From NCBI GenBank assembly GCA_030544235.1, contig CM060470.1, positions 12,280,856-12,344,855 on the forward strand: a stretch of 64,000 bases of DNA, written 5' to 3'. The notes below the pieces were generated by a model, which made no database searches, was not told where the DNA came from, and saw nothing but the letters and a program-made list of their open reading frames with translations. This DNA is from Lepturacanthus savala (lineage: Eukaryota > Chordata > Actinopteri > Scombriformes > Trichiuridae). This document shows, in pieces, positions 37,581-48,873 of the stretch (positions are counted from its first letter, which is position 1; every line of letters begins with the position of its first letter). Made by a program: the position numbers and the translations under genes.

Positions 37581-40354
37581 ACAAAGTGGCCCAGCTGTGA
37601 TTCTCCTTAGCTACTTAAATACCTCTCTTTCTGGGGGATCCAAAGCCAGATCGGATATCTAATCCCTCCTTTGGATTCCAGGTCAGTTGGAATTGCCTTT
37701 AACTGGCTCCTTTAAATATGACCACTTTAGATAGCCTGTTCCCAAAGGTAAGCCCAAACTCCTTTATGAAGAAAAGTTCTAGTCGTTCGAATTGTCTCCC
37801 AGCATCTGGTACCCTCTTTCTGATGGTGGAATTGAAGTGGAAGATGTGTACACTGTCTGACATTCATACCTATTTCATACAGCGATTGTCCAGGTGTGTT
37901 TAAGGCTCTTATCTCCATACGCCCCTGATCGTTTCTCACTACTCTATGGGACTACAGGCTTTTGGCCATTTGGAATAGCTGTAAACCCTTCTGCTTTTAG
38001 GCATGTTTGGATGACACGTTGGACAACCTAGTTGGTTTGAAACTTACTGAGGCATTCAAACAGCTTCACTTATGGCAGTAATCCATTCCCAACATGAAGG
38101 GGACCATCCATCTTTTGAGTACAATGGCCTTAAGCCCCACTTGGATGAGATTAACATTACAGGGGGAGGCGGGAAATAAAATATTCATGGTGCTTCTCAG
38201 TAATTTAAAACAGAATTGCTGGTCTGTAATAGATATGGACATTCAGTAGGACTAGCCCATAGAGAATACTGCCAAACTGATATTACAGCAGATTATCTGA
38301 TGATCTTTACTTACGGGTCTTGCTGTCCTGATGGCTTTACATCGTATTGGTTCCCAAAGAGGCATATGCCATCTTTTTTCTATTTTTTTTTTTCAATCGG
38401 CAAAAATATTTTGAACTTTGTTCACCTTAATTTTCACACAGAATGTAAAATGTCACCCCAGGAACAGTAAACTCCAGGTACCTGTAATTGCAGCTGTAAT
38501 AAAAGATTCACATACATGCTCTGGACTGGAATACATGATGTGAACCAACCCGGAGGTCACAAGTTTATTAAGTAACAATATGACAAAAAAGAAATTTCCA
38601 TGCCCTAGTCCAAGTTGATGGAGGCTCTACTTTATATAGCCATCATCCTGGCAATCCACATTATTTCACTGTCAAACCTGTCTTACATCTCTTCTTTATA
38701 ATCCATTTAATGGAGCACTTTTTGAATTCCGAAAGTACACTTGGTTTCTGTAAAACAACCAAAATGGTCTTAGGCTTTTAGGCTATTATTTTCCGGTAAA
38801 AGTGAAAATAATTTAATTTCTTCCCCAAATGTTACAGGTCATGTTCATGATCCACTGTATCAAACGCCAGGGAGGAGGCCCTTTCCATAGCCGTAGCTGA
38901 TGATGTCATGTATCATTTCTCCCACCCACTCCCAGGCATGACAATCTTATTGGTGACAAGGAGTCTCAAATGACAACAACAGCAACAGAAACCAATAGCA
39001 TGAAACAATTCCCTTTACTTTTTTTTTTTTTTTAAGCATTGGTTTTCACGGATTAGCTTTGCAGGGCCATGTGTACCTAGCCGTATCAAAGCAGATACAG
39101 TGATTTTATGCTGTGGGCTAAAGAATGAAACCCACATTAGCCGAGGAGATTGATATAGGCCGTCTTTGCGGTGTGGCTGGCCAGTTATTTCATGGTCCAC
39201 ATGTGGTCAAGTACAACGCATAGCTTGATTAGCCCAAGATATAAACACATCATCCCAAAGTATAACATTTAATTTAAACTCTAACCACTCCTCTAATGAG
39301 GAGGAGGCTAGAGGGAGGTGCAGCCTGCCCAGGGGACACTCTTAGCCAATGTATACAAGTAATGGATGGTAAAAAAATCTGCCCTGAATTAAAACTAGGG
39401 CAATCCAAAATTCATCAAAACCAAAGAAGTTCTTCTGTTAAACCAGATATCTCACCTTGTGTCACCTTTTTTTCACAATTTTAAAATAGAAAAGACTTTA
39501 AAGGTGAGTGGCTGGTTCGGCAAAAACAGTCTAGTTAACTGTGCCATTCCCATTAAAGACCATCACACAGCCATTTCCCTGAGCTTTTCCGAAGGTCAAT
39601 CAAAGAAAAAAAGAAAAAAAAAAAAAGAAAAAAAAAAAGATTGACCTATGTAATCTAATCTGTATGCTGACAAAGTAGCGGCCATATCTTTCATGTTGGA
39701 CTTGTGTTCTTAAATGTCACTTTGTACCATTTACATGATTGAAGTCAGTCATGATGTCACTGGCTGTTTCCAAGCATAAACACATCTGTCTCCTGCAAAA
39801 CCAGGACATGTACAACAGCACGTTAATGCAACCTGACAACCATGGATCAAAGCCAGCGTTGCCTTTGATTGCATTTGTGCCGCAAACACAATGTTCAATG
39901 TTACTGGTCAGCTCAGGCCTCATGAGTTAAAAAAACAAAAAAAAAACAGAAGAAGCCTCGATAAATATTAATAACACAGTCACATTTAACATTACAAGCA
40001 CCCCAGCGGGGGTGAATGGTTCGCTTAAACGGATCTGTGTGTAATGTGCTGCCAGAAAAAATATGGTGATGTAACAGATGCAAATACTTCCTTCTGACTT
40101 CAAAAAGCATCAAAGATCCATTTAGTATTAGGAATAAACAGTGTCAAAGGAGTGGCAGAGAGAGCAGTCAGGAGAGAGGCGTAGAAAGAACTTTTAAGAA
40201 AAAGGGAAGCCAAAGAGCTGTCCTACAGTTTGAGTCAGAATAATGAAGCTAAAGAGAGATGTCACACTGTAAAACCATCACCTTAAAATCTATGATAATT
40301 AACTGGCAGTAATTATGCAGAAAGTTATGGTAATTATTATTATTTTTTTGTTAT
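37581..40354. other. Unique sequence, no gene seen
   Basis: 37600-38250 has a slightly coding-like texture on both strands but many stops; it may be an old LINE body, not assignable. An A-rich tract lies at about 39604-39640. A GTGAGTGG donor-like site at 39502 has no matching convincing exon. Confidence 0.4.
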
Positions 40355-40645
40355 AGTAGAAGTACTGTACTTCTGTTTATAGTATTGTGTCTTTACTATA
40401 AACATAAATAAAATAAATAAATACTGTGTGTCAGTTGCATTTGCAGTATTAAGTGATTAACTGTAAAATTGAATAAATAAATACTGTTATTTCAGTTGCA
40501 TTCACAGTATTGGGTGAGTAATCGTACAATAAACATCACATAAATACTGGTATTTATGTTGCATTTACAGTATTAGCTTGATTTCATGTACAATATATAA
40601 AACAAATACTACAGCTGTTAATTCAGTTTGTATCTGTACAATTTA
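40355..40645. repeat. Degenerate tandem repeat, period about 60-72 bp
   Basis: At least four, probably five, copies of a unit carrying AAATACTG, then TCAGTTGCATTTRCAGTATT, then a TGTAAAATT/CGTACAAT word. AAATACTG/ATACT anchors fall at 40421, 40481, 40544 and 40616, with an earlier degenerate unit from about 40358. Units differ by substitutions and indels, so it is an old minisatellite. Confidence 0.8.
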
Positions 40646-40847
40646 AATAATGATTTAATATTAGTTATCAGAAAAAAAAAGGAGTGGCAATACATACAGT
40701 ACCATCATACATGCTCCATCTGTAAATGACTAAATTTCTCTCCCAAACCTCAAACATCCTGCAGTCAGTTTTGTCATGTGTTGGACAAACAGTTCTTTTG
40801 AGGTTATAAGGGTAGCTGAGAATTGAAGGATAACTGATACTGTGACT

Positions 40848-40848
<1 letters not shown>

Positions 40849-40917
<69 letters not shown>

Positions 40918-40927
40918 CACACACACA
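40849..40927. repeat. (CA)n microsatellite, about 79 bp
   Basis: About 39 CA units with one GC interruption near 40911. Confidence 0.97.
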
Positions 40928-41122
40928 AAGGATTCACTATCATGAGCCAATGAATCACAATATTACAACTGGTACCTAAAATACAACTGACCCTACTCTA
41001 AGCTCTGCCTTGTGAATCATTGCAATTGCAATCTTTTCCCATTTTCAGCTTGATTTAGCAGATTTTGAGCCAGCCATAACCTTAACCATGTGTGTTTTTT
41101 TGTGCTTAAACCTAACCAGATC
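40928..41122. other. Short unique spacer
   Basis: About 195 bp of AT-rich DNA between the (CA)n array and the TTAA-flanked element. Nothing else seen. Confidence 0.5.
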
Positions 41123-42259
41123 TTAAAAGAGCCCTTATTATGCCCTTTTCCCTGGTTATTTTTTCAATTTCCATGGTCTGTTTATTAAAAAAATGCATCC
41201 AAACCTACTTTATTAGCTCATGCAGTCAATATTCCTATACACTCACTCTGAGAAGCCCTGTTTTCTCCCCTCCCTACTGAAACACCTTCTCTGCTGTGAT
41301 TGGCCGGTAGCCTAGTGCTTGGGAAATGTCCCTCGGAGAGCTGGGATGGCAGAGCAGGAGTCAGACTCAGCTGCTCACAAGCACTAAATAAAGTAAATAA
41401 TGGTAACGCATTAGCTGCAACATCATTAGCTGCAACAACATTACACGCCAAATCACTTTCCCCTTTATTATTATGCGCGTCGTGGGGGCAGATACAGAGG
41501 GGAAGGCTACTAACGTTACATCAGGTGAGACGCAAAGTTCTGTTATGAAATATGATTTCTCGAAAATCTCACAGTGGCTTCAGCAGTTAGACGACGTTAC
41601 AGGGTTAACGAGCTGGCACCGGACCGCTTGCTGAGCTGCCGGCGGACATTAAATGGCAAAAGAAAAACACACCTATTTATATTATGGGGGGGGGGGGAGA
41701 AAAAAAAATACAGCATCTGCAGTTTCTCCTCGGAGAGTTGCCGCGGATCCGGCTTTCAAAAAACAGTATTTCAGCAAATCCTGACTTTCCCAGGTTGTAG
41801 TCAGGAGAATAAGAAGAAGAAGAAGAAAAAAAAATGCTCAGCACAAATAGCCGCCCGGTTGCTTTTTGTGGTTGTGCCACCAAAAATAAAATGAACCCAC
41901 TCCGCTTTAGCGTCCTAACGGCTGGTTGATGATGTAAAGTGTATGGAAGGCCAAACGGCTCAGAAATAATATTTTACACATTGTGTCTGCCTGGATCAGC
42001 TTCTAAGCGAGTGGCCGACGTTTTTAAGGGCTCTCTGGAAACTGCTGAGCGGAGTAGGCGGCGCCTGGAATCGGCGGAGCGGCCGCTCCGTTAGTTGTAA
42101 TCCGGGGTGCGATGTCTCCAGCCAGGTTTCCCGCCGCCAGACCGCGACGGATTGAGTGGGTGGCCTTGTTTCGCAGTTTGTGTGTTAGCAGGAATACCGA
42201 AATGTCTACACGCAAGCACTGAAAAAGTGGGGTTTTTCATGATATGGGGATTTTTTTAA
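41123..42259. mobile_element. TTAA-flanked non-autonomous DNA element (piggyBac-like)
   Basis: The left end reads TTAAAAGAGCCCTTATTATGCC. The right end, read inward on the minus strand, is TTAAAAATCCCCATATCATG followed by AAAAACCCCACTTTTTCAGTGCTT. Both ends sit on TTAA, the piggyBac target. The right-end wording matches a common fish family whose consensus is 'TTAAAGGTCCCATATCATGAAAAA...CCCACTTTTTCAGTGC', and whose other end reads 'GGGCATAATATGGGCTCTTTAA'. The 1.1-kb interior has no transposase frame; 41570-42180 is strongly GC- and CpG-rich, including GGCGGCGCC and GCGGAGCGGCCGCTCC. The CpG-rich block should therefore not be read as a gene promoter by itself. Confidence 0.6.
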
Positions 42260-43329
42260 TGGACACTGTGCACAGAATCCACATTATTAAGATTAAATCC
42301 TGGCCTTGAAAAGAATTGTATTTTCAAGGACAAAATGATACTATGGGATCAGCGCACATAGTAAATTAGTCGTTGTTTAGCAGGGCTCAGGTACTTTTAC
42401 TCTAACTGATTCATATTCCAGTAACCCCCTTTTTTATTTTTTTATTTTTTTGCACACAAATCTGTATCTGGCAGCATTTTAAGTCAAGACCTTGTCCAGC
42501 TTTATTGAATAGGCTGTCTTATAAGAGGCAGCCCCGCCACAGCGCTGAGCTTTAGGATATTAAAACCACATAATGCGAGAGCCGCTTCGGGGGAGTAACC
42601 AGTCAAATACTCTTGTCTGGTTCTGTTTATGTCCGTTTGCTTTAGTGCTGTACATGTCCCCCCGGTGTGTCTTTTACTCCACCAGCCTGCTCCCCATTAA
42701 AAAAATTCATTTAGGTAATGCAGAACAGCTTTAATAGATTAAATGAATTTAATAATCGTCATGCCCTGCCAAAATCTCAGCACAACAGGTTCATCTTTCA
42801 AAGCAGAAGCCTTTGAAACCTAAAGGAAAAAAAAAAAAAAAAGTCGGCCATTATTCTTTGTGTATTAATTTCATTGAGTTTTGGAGCTGCTCCTACCAAA
42901 ACTCATCAATTAAAAGTGTGGTTTCTGAGGGTTCAAGGATTTTAGTCTACAGCTTCATATATAAAAAAAGCTCTTTTAGTACAGGCCAGGGAATATATGA
43001 TACTCAGTTACTTCAGGCTATTTATCTAATGCATGCTGTAGCACTCTATAGAATATAATCCCTGAATACAAATACATAGGAGGTGCTGCATACAACTTAT
43101 TTAACATGTCACAGACAGTTTGAAATTACATTAACAGGATGCTTTCTGTAATATTTCATCCTAGATCCTAGGAGCTGTGACATCAGGACATTTCAGCTGT
43201 CTCTCAGTGATTGAAGCATCTCTTATTTAAATCCTGTTTCAATAAATAATGGAGTGTTAAGCCTATCTTCTGTGACTCTCAGAGCCTCTATATCCGATTG
43301 CCAAAAGCTGTCTTGATTGAGGGAGTCAT
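42260..43329. other. Unique sequence, no gene seen
   Basis: A-run at 42825-42842. No recognisable exon or element. Confidence 0.5.
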
Positions 43330-43560
43330 GGGGTCTAGATGCAAAGCCTTAAAATCACACTTGGTCACAGGCTGTGAGGCAGCATCACTGGTTTCATATC
43401 CAAGCCTGTGCCCGGCAAAGCCTTTGGAGCATTAGCATGGCGACCAAGGTGAGAAAAATGCCACTTCTGTTTCTACCGAGTCACGCTGCATGGCATGAAT
43501 ACTGCATGCAAATATGACGCTTTTCTCCCGGCGTGAGCCGAGCAAACAGCAAGATCGGGT
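43330..43560. promoter_or_regulatory. Candidate conserved non-coding element
   Basis: Repeat-free block with an exact octamer ATGCAAAT at 43506-43513, TTAGCATGGCGACC (RFX/YY1-like wording) and CGGCGTGAGCCGAG, without a coding-like frame. This is inference from motif density only. Confidence 0.22.
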
Positions 43561-43565
43561 GAAAA

Positions 43566-43801
43566 TGGGGTTAGTCCACTTGTCTTCAGTCTTCTTGAAG
43601 TGTGAAAATCCTCATATTTAGTGAGTCTGATCTAACAGAGCAGGTATAGATAAGCTAGTTGTCCCAACTACATGAATCTAGACTTTTTTCTATCCGATTT
43701 GGCCTCTGAACCACACCAACATGGTGCTTATCCGGAGATTTGCCAAACCGGATAAAGGAGTGGAGAGATTTGAAAATATCAGATTGAGTAGATTAGCCCC
43801 A
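43566..43801. mobile_element. Putative TIR element remnant
   Basis: The left end TGGGGTTAGTCCACT (43566-43580) pairs with the right end AGTAGATTAGCCCCA (43787-43801) as an inverted repeat, 12 of 15 positions. The interior carries TATCCGATTT, TTATCCGG and ACCGGATAAAGGAGTGGAGA, words I associate with a fish non-autonomous DNA transposon. Flanking CCGGATCTTTTTGGATTCAT up to about 43860 may belong to it. No target duplication was resolved. Confidence 0.4.
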
Positions 43802-43950
43802 ATCCGGATCTTTTTGGATTCATGATGTCAAAAGCGCAGCTCGCGCGCTCATGGACAAAGTGTTAGTCACACTTATGCATTCTGTTTTGAAACAGCAATG
43901 ATTGTGGACATGTCTCAGGTCATGTCTGTGCTCTTGATACTTTCAGTATC

Positions 43951-44174
43951 ATTTACAGCAAGGGGTGGGCAATCGTGGTCCTGGAGTGCCACTGTGGGTG
44001 CAGGTCTTTGTACCAATCAAGCATCAAGAACACACCTGATTCTACCAATCATCCTCTAGAGCCCTTGCTAAGGCCTTCATTCGTAGAATCAGGTGTATAA
44101 CATCTTGGTTGGAATAAAATCCTCCACCCACATGGGCCTTCCAGAACCAGGATCGCCCAACCCCTGATTTACAG
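43951..44174. mobile_element. hAT-type MITE with intact 8-bp target duplication
   Basis: The element body is 43959-44166 (208 bp). It starts CAAGGGGTGGGCAATCGTGG and ends GGATCGCCCAACCCCTG, giving terminal inverted repeats of the CAGGGGTGGGCAA type typical of fish hAT elements. It is flanked by an exact 8-bp direct repeat ATTTACAG (43951-43958 and 44167-44174), the hAT hallmark. The interior is itself nearly self-complementary (AACACACCTGATTCTAC against GTAGAATCAGGTGT), so it can fold back. It has no coding capacity. A more diverged copy lies at 62717-62920. Confidence 0.88.
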
Positions 44175-44340
44175 GTTACTGCACTAAGTCCAAGTAGATC
44201 CACATATCATATAACCCGCGTAGATCCGCTACAATCTGCTATCCATTGAAATGTGCATGTTCAACACTTTCTTTCAAGCAGGTATTTGAAATTTGATTTA
44301 TTGGCCAATACTGACCTAGCATGGTATCACAGCTCATCTT

Positions 44341-44516
44341 CAAATACAACTCAAAGCTCATCTGTTCATCGGTTCCCGCTCCCTGTTATTTGTACAATAT
44401 TGTTTTTGTGTAATTTTATCTGTTTTTACCTCCTCTACAGGGACCTTAGGTGTCCTGAAAAGTTCTTTTAAATAAATAGTCTATTATTATAAATATTATT
44501 ATTATTATAATAATAG
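44341..44516 (+). mobile_element. LINE 3' end with ATT tail
   Basis: It contains ACTCAAAGCTCATCTGTTCA, the typical C-terminal 'LKTHLF' coding word of fish L2/Rex-type LINEs. About 80 bp later comes AGGGACCTTAGGTGTCCTGA, then AAATAAATAG and an ATT-repeat tail (44484-44516). This order is the standard 3' end of such elements. The rest of the LINE is absent (5' truncated), as expected for target-primed insertion. Confidence 0.65.
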
Positions 44517-47500
44517 GTAAATTGTATTTGTGTCAAGGTCTCTGTGTAGTCTGAAATATTTGTTGATTGGACTGGCGTGTGAAAGGAGAAATACCCAGTT
44601 AAAAAAAGAAAAAAATAGACTAGTGTTGTTATATCCAATATATCCTGCACAATATAATAAAACATATGCTTGATTTGCATGGTTGCTGTTGTTTTGGGGG
44701 AGTTTTCCTTTTCCAGCTGAGGATCTTTGTGTCCTTGCACTTGCTTTACAATCCCCCCTCCCCTGTTCTCCCCTCACTATGTTTAGCTCATGAATATATT
44801 GACACCACTATATGATGCATGAAAAGCTGATGATCTTCACAATATCTAAGCCATATAAGATGTTTATAAAGTCGGCACACATGCGTTTACTGCACTAGAC
44901 CACTGGATGGAAATACACCTAGGTCACATTTTCTTTTTTTTTTTCAAGATTTAAAAAAAGTTTGCTTAAAAATAAGATTATGCGTAAGCAAGTGTTGCAC
45001 ATTCTGGCTCGAGATGCATTTCTCTTTTATTTATATGACGCTTCAGCCGTCTGGCCGTCCTCAGCTCGAATATCCACTTGAAAAAGAAGTCAACAATCGG
45101 AGGAAAGTCTTGTGCAAACACTTCAAACGAGTGCATTATCTGAGTTCATCTAACTCGGCGGCCTTCAACGTCGCATTGACTCGTCGAGCCGTGTGTGGCG
45201 GGAACGCGCCTGTGTGTTTATATCGGACGCTTCTGCTACTGCTACCGGTAGGAAAAAAAAAAAAAAAAAAACGCAGCTAGCTATTTACTTTTCTAGTAGC
45301 GATAGAAGCGTTTAGCTATTTAAAAGCGATTTAGTCCTCTGCCAATGGAATTTTTGCAGTTAGGCAATGTTGAGCTCACATTATGGCCCACTGTATGTTG
45401 CCAAATGTTGTATTCTCAAATGAGTACACAAGTACTGAGCCCAGCGCCGTGTGTGTGCTCACCTCAACCTCTCTCTACTGTCCCTGTGTGGCCCTCTAAC
45501 AGATGAAGTATCACCTTCTTTGTCTGATGGCCTCACCAGAGAGACTCACTTCCACTAATGACCTAACATGTGGTGGATATCATACAGCATGTGGTGGAAG
45601 TGCAAGCTCATTCCTTTGTAATTACTTAACGGTGATGGAACACAAGACCTCATGGGTTGATAGAATGCGCGTCTCTGTGGTATTATTGAGAGCTTGTGTT
45701 TGCGTTCCATACAGAGGGCAGTATCATTAAATGCAAGGGTCAGTTTCAGTACCGGGTCGCCCACATTTCACAATCAGCATGTTTAAAACCCGAACGATTT
45801 AGGGCCAAGAAATAAATTAGCGATTATCAAATGTTCACCCATGATTTTATTCTTGACAGGGTGTAAACTTTTTTTTTTTTTTTCCATTAAACCTCTGCTG
45901 GAATCCGTGACTAACAAAGATTTAATTTACATTTAAATGAAAATCACTGTGAAGAAACCGAAATATCCTGCACACGTCTGTCACTCGTACGACTGAGTTT
46001 GCCTAAAAATGTAATTGCAGAAAAAGACAATAACAGTCGAGGATCACCAAGCTAAACAAAATAATGAGGATTTATTCATTTAATTTGATTTTATTTTTAC
46101 TTTAATTTTAGTTTTAACATTTGAAATGAAAAAAATAATCATAGAAACAAGCAGACAGGAAAAAAATACTTAATAAATAATATAAAAAGTGAATTAATTG
46201 TATATTTAGCATAGCCATGTTGTGTATTTTTGCATATGCATATATGAATATAGGATGATTTAAATATCAATAATAGCATATATGCTTACATTTTACTATT
46301 TCACAATAGAATACATTTTTAAAAAACTATTTTTGAAAAATACTACACTGAAAAGAAAGAAGCATTATCTTGATTACATCTGATTATCTTAATTATCTTC
46401 CTCCTCATGTTATGAAAAAGCTCTAATCTACATAAAATATATTTATATTTGGCATTTTTCAGACAAGTGATCTTTGACTATTGCGGTTATGTTAAAAATA
46501 GATAGCAAAAACACTTGAGTTACATTTGAGTGACAGACAACATCAGGCGGCTGTACTAATTATGACCTATAGAAGTGAAGCAGTTCACATTATGTCAATT
46601 TAATGTGAAAAGTTTCCATAATGTGAGGAGGCAGGTTGGGTGGATGATATATAGATAGCTGGCAATAAGGCATCAAGCAGCAGGAGCCTGCAATTTGCTT
46701 CCAGTTTCCAACTGTGAGTTTAAAACCGTAACTAGGATCGTTGTGATGTTTACAGTTGCTACGATGACGAAGGTCTTCCTAAGTTTAACGAAGTCGTAAC
46801 TATAACCCACATTATGATTTTTTCCCAACAAAGAGATCCTTGTGTCTTAACCTAACTAGACCTTAACCACAACTTTGTGACATCATAAAAACAACAATAT
46901 TTATAGACTGACTTTAATTGAATTATGAGGATGTGTTAACATGATCATATGCATCTGTAAGACTTTCTGCTGTGCAGGATCTTTGCTTTCTGCTTTGAGG
47001 ACACATACCAACATACCAATTTGACTTCACGTAATAATTACGACAGTTTTGGAACATGTCCCTTTTATATATTTGAAAGATTCATCATGTGACCAACAAA
47101 TCATGATACATTCCATTTTTTTTTGTCATAGTTAGGTATACCTAAGGGGGTTGAGGTTGAATGGTTGGATATTTGTGAAAGACAATTCTCTGCATGTTAT
47201 ATCAATGACCCACTTTATTACAAAATATGATGTGCATAACTGCAAATGCATATTTAGCATTTATCGAGAGCCTGTACGTGTGATTATAAAGGCCATTTGT
47301 CTGTAAAGCAGATGCAAAAGGCCTTTTGCTGATATATGAGGGAACAGCATTGCATGTGTGCCAATGTCATGTTCAGGCCCTTTTAGCTGGCATCTTTGTG
47401 AATTAGCATCCTTGAAGGGGTGAAGAAACGGCGAGGCACCCCGCAGGGCGGCTGTCACCTCACTCTCGGGTGTCAAGAGACGACACCGACGTAAATAAGT

Positions 47501-48717
47501 GATGGGGATATTTTTAACCCTCTCATGAAATCAGAGAGAAATTGATTTTATTCCTGCAAGGCCCTTCAGCGATGCATATCCTCCTTTGATTCAGGCTGGC
47601 AGCCGGTGAAGGTGCTATGAATTTTTCATTGTCTCAAAAGTGAAGCCTCTCCCCCCCTCCCCCCCCCCCCACTTCCCACCTCTCCCTGTTCCTCCACCTG
47701 TCTCCTTGCTTTCTGTCTCTTTCCTCGTCTCTTCTCAAATCTTTTATGTCTGTTGTCTTACCCCTCTCGCATGCTCTGTGCATCCCACGTCTTTGTTTTC
47801 TACTCCCCGTTCCTTTCACTTATCTTGATATTATTGCTGCATGGTTCACCGCTATATTCTTCTGCATAATGGCTCCTCATTGATTTTGACTTCGCCAAGT
47901 ACCTCAATGTCAATGCTGACGTGTCTGAGTGCCTCTTGAGAGCTTGTTTTCCATATCATTGTTGCAGTAGTTATCCTGCTGCATTAAGTCAACATGATTT
48001 TTAGGGGGTGGGGGGGGTCAGCCTCATTGTGACAGCATTGGAGCACCAATGGAAAGTCTTTATTGCCAATAAAGAATGCATTACTATTGATAACACCGCC
48101 TAAGGAAAGATATTGGATCATGTGAAATCAAATACAATATAATTTGATGCAATAGTATAAAAGGCTATGTTTTAAGAGCGGTGATAGTAGTAGCAGAGAA
48201 TTTTCATGTCTGGAGGGGATCTTCAAGATGTGTGGTTTAAAACTAAATCATTACTGTTGGCTGAAGAAATGTGTCTATTTGGCAGATTCTTATTTTTGTA
48301 TCCGAAACAACACCGAAGCCTCTTTGTTTCCCTTAAAAGAGGACTTTGTTTAACTCACTACCGCGATAGATTGGTAAAATGGGAAGGATAAAGCTGCTGC
48401 TTCAAAATATGTTTTATTTGATTCAAACTTAATAGCTTTAATATTCTTCCACGGGGAAAAGGAGGAGTGTCATACAGATGTCGGTTACAGCCATCACTCG
48501 TAATGATTTCAACTTTGCTTCAGAGAAATCTTTTTTTTTTTTCCTCCCGGTAGTTTGACATGGTGAAGCATGAGAAATGAACGTTGTAACAGATTCAAAA
48601 TGTTTCATCATCGCTCCACAGTTGCTTAATTTATCAAAGACTGATGCTGAATCCAAAACTGAATCGATTTTAAGACACTAGCGGTACGCTTAACAACATT
48701 TTAAACGCAATATCTGG
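44517..48717. other. Unique sequence, no gene seen
   Basis: 45010-45320 is a CpG-rich patch with one open frame (45014-45280) that runs into an A-run and has no domain. 45247-45271 and 45869-45884 are homopolymer runs. 46080-46500 is extremely AT-rich. 47645-47690 is a C-rich pyrimidine tract. 47390-47620 is repeat-free and regulatory-like. No gene supported. Confidence 0.45.
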
Positions 48718-48873
48718 ATGTATCATATCAAATACATTAGTTTTAGGTGTGATGTTGTTTTCCTTTTTCTTTATCAAGGAAACTGGCTTGTTTTTAACAG
48801 TTGCCAATTCTGTGGAGTCTCCTATCCACCCAAGCCCTTGAAATGCCCCACCTGCCAGTTTGCAAAATTTTAA
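48718..48873 (+). CDS. Short frame encoding a zinc-ribbon-like peptide (unproven)
   Basis: ATG at 48718 opens a 51-codon frame ending TAA at 48871-48873. Its C-terminal half carries CQFCGVSY then LKCPTCQF: a C-x2-C-x10-C-x2-C arrangement that fits a zinc ribbon. The N-terminal half is hydrophobic and AT-driven. An alternative reading is a terminal exon: a TTTTTCTTTATC pyrimidine tract is followed about 30 nt later by TTTTTAACAG at 48791-48800, a possible acceptor, which would make the cysteine-rich part (48801-48873) the true coding portion. I do not recognise the protein family, no upstream exon was found, and there is no clear poly(A) signal close behind. Chance remains plausible for so short a frame. 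Confidence 0.18.
   Translation: MYHIKYISFRCDVVFLFLYQGNWLVFNSCQFCGVSYPPKPLKCPTCQFAKF

Noticed and set aside
39296..39520. Open frames leading to a GTGAGT donor at 39502
   Set aside because: The frame compatible with the donor starts just after a stop, has no convincing acceptor and no recognisable protein features.
41574..41894. 106-codon open frame in CpG-rich DNA, considered as a first exon
   Set aside because: Lies inside the TTAA-flanked element and includes homopolymer runs. No domain.
45014..45280. 88-codon open frame in a CpG-rich patch
   Set aside because: Terminates in an A-run and shows no domain or credible donor. Kept only as a composition finding.
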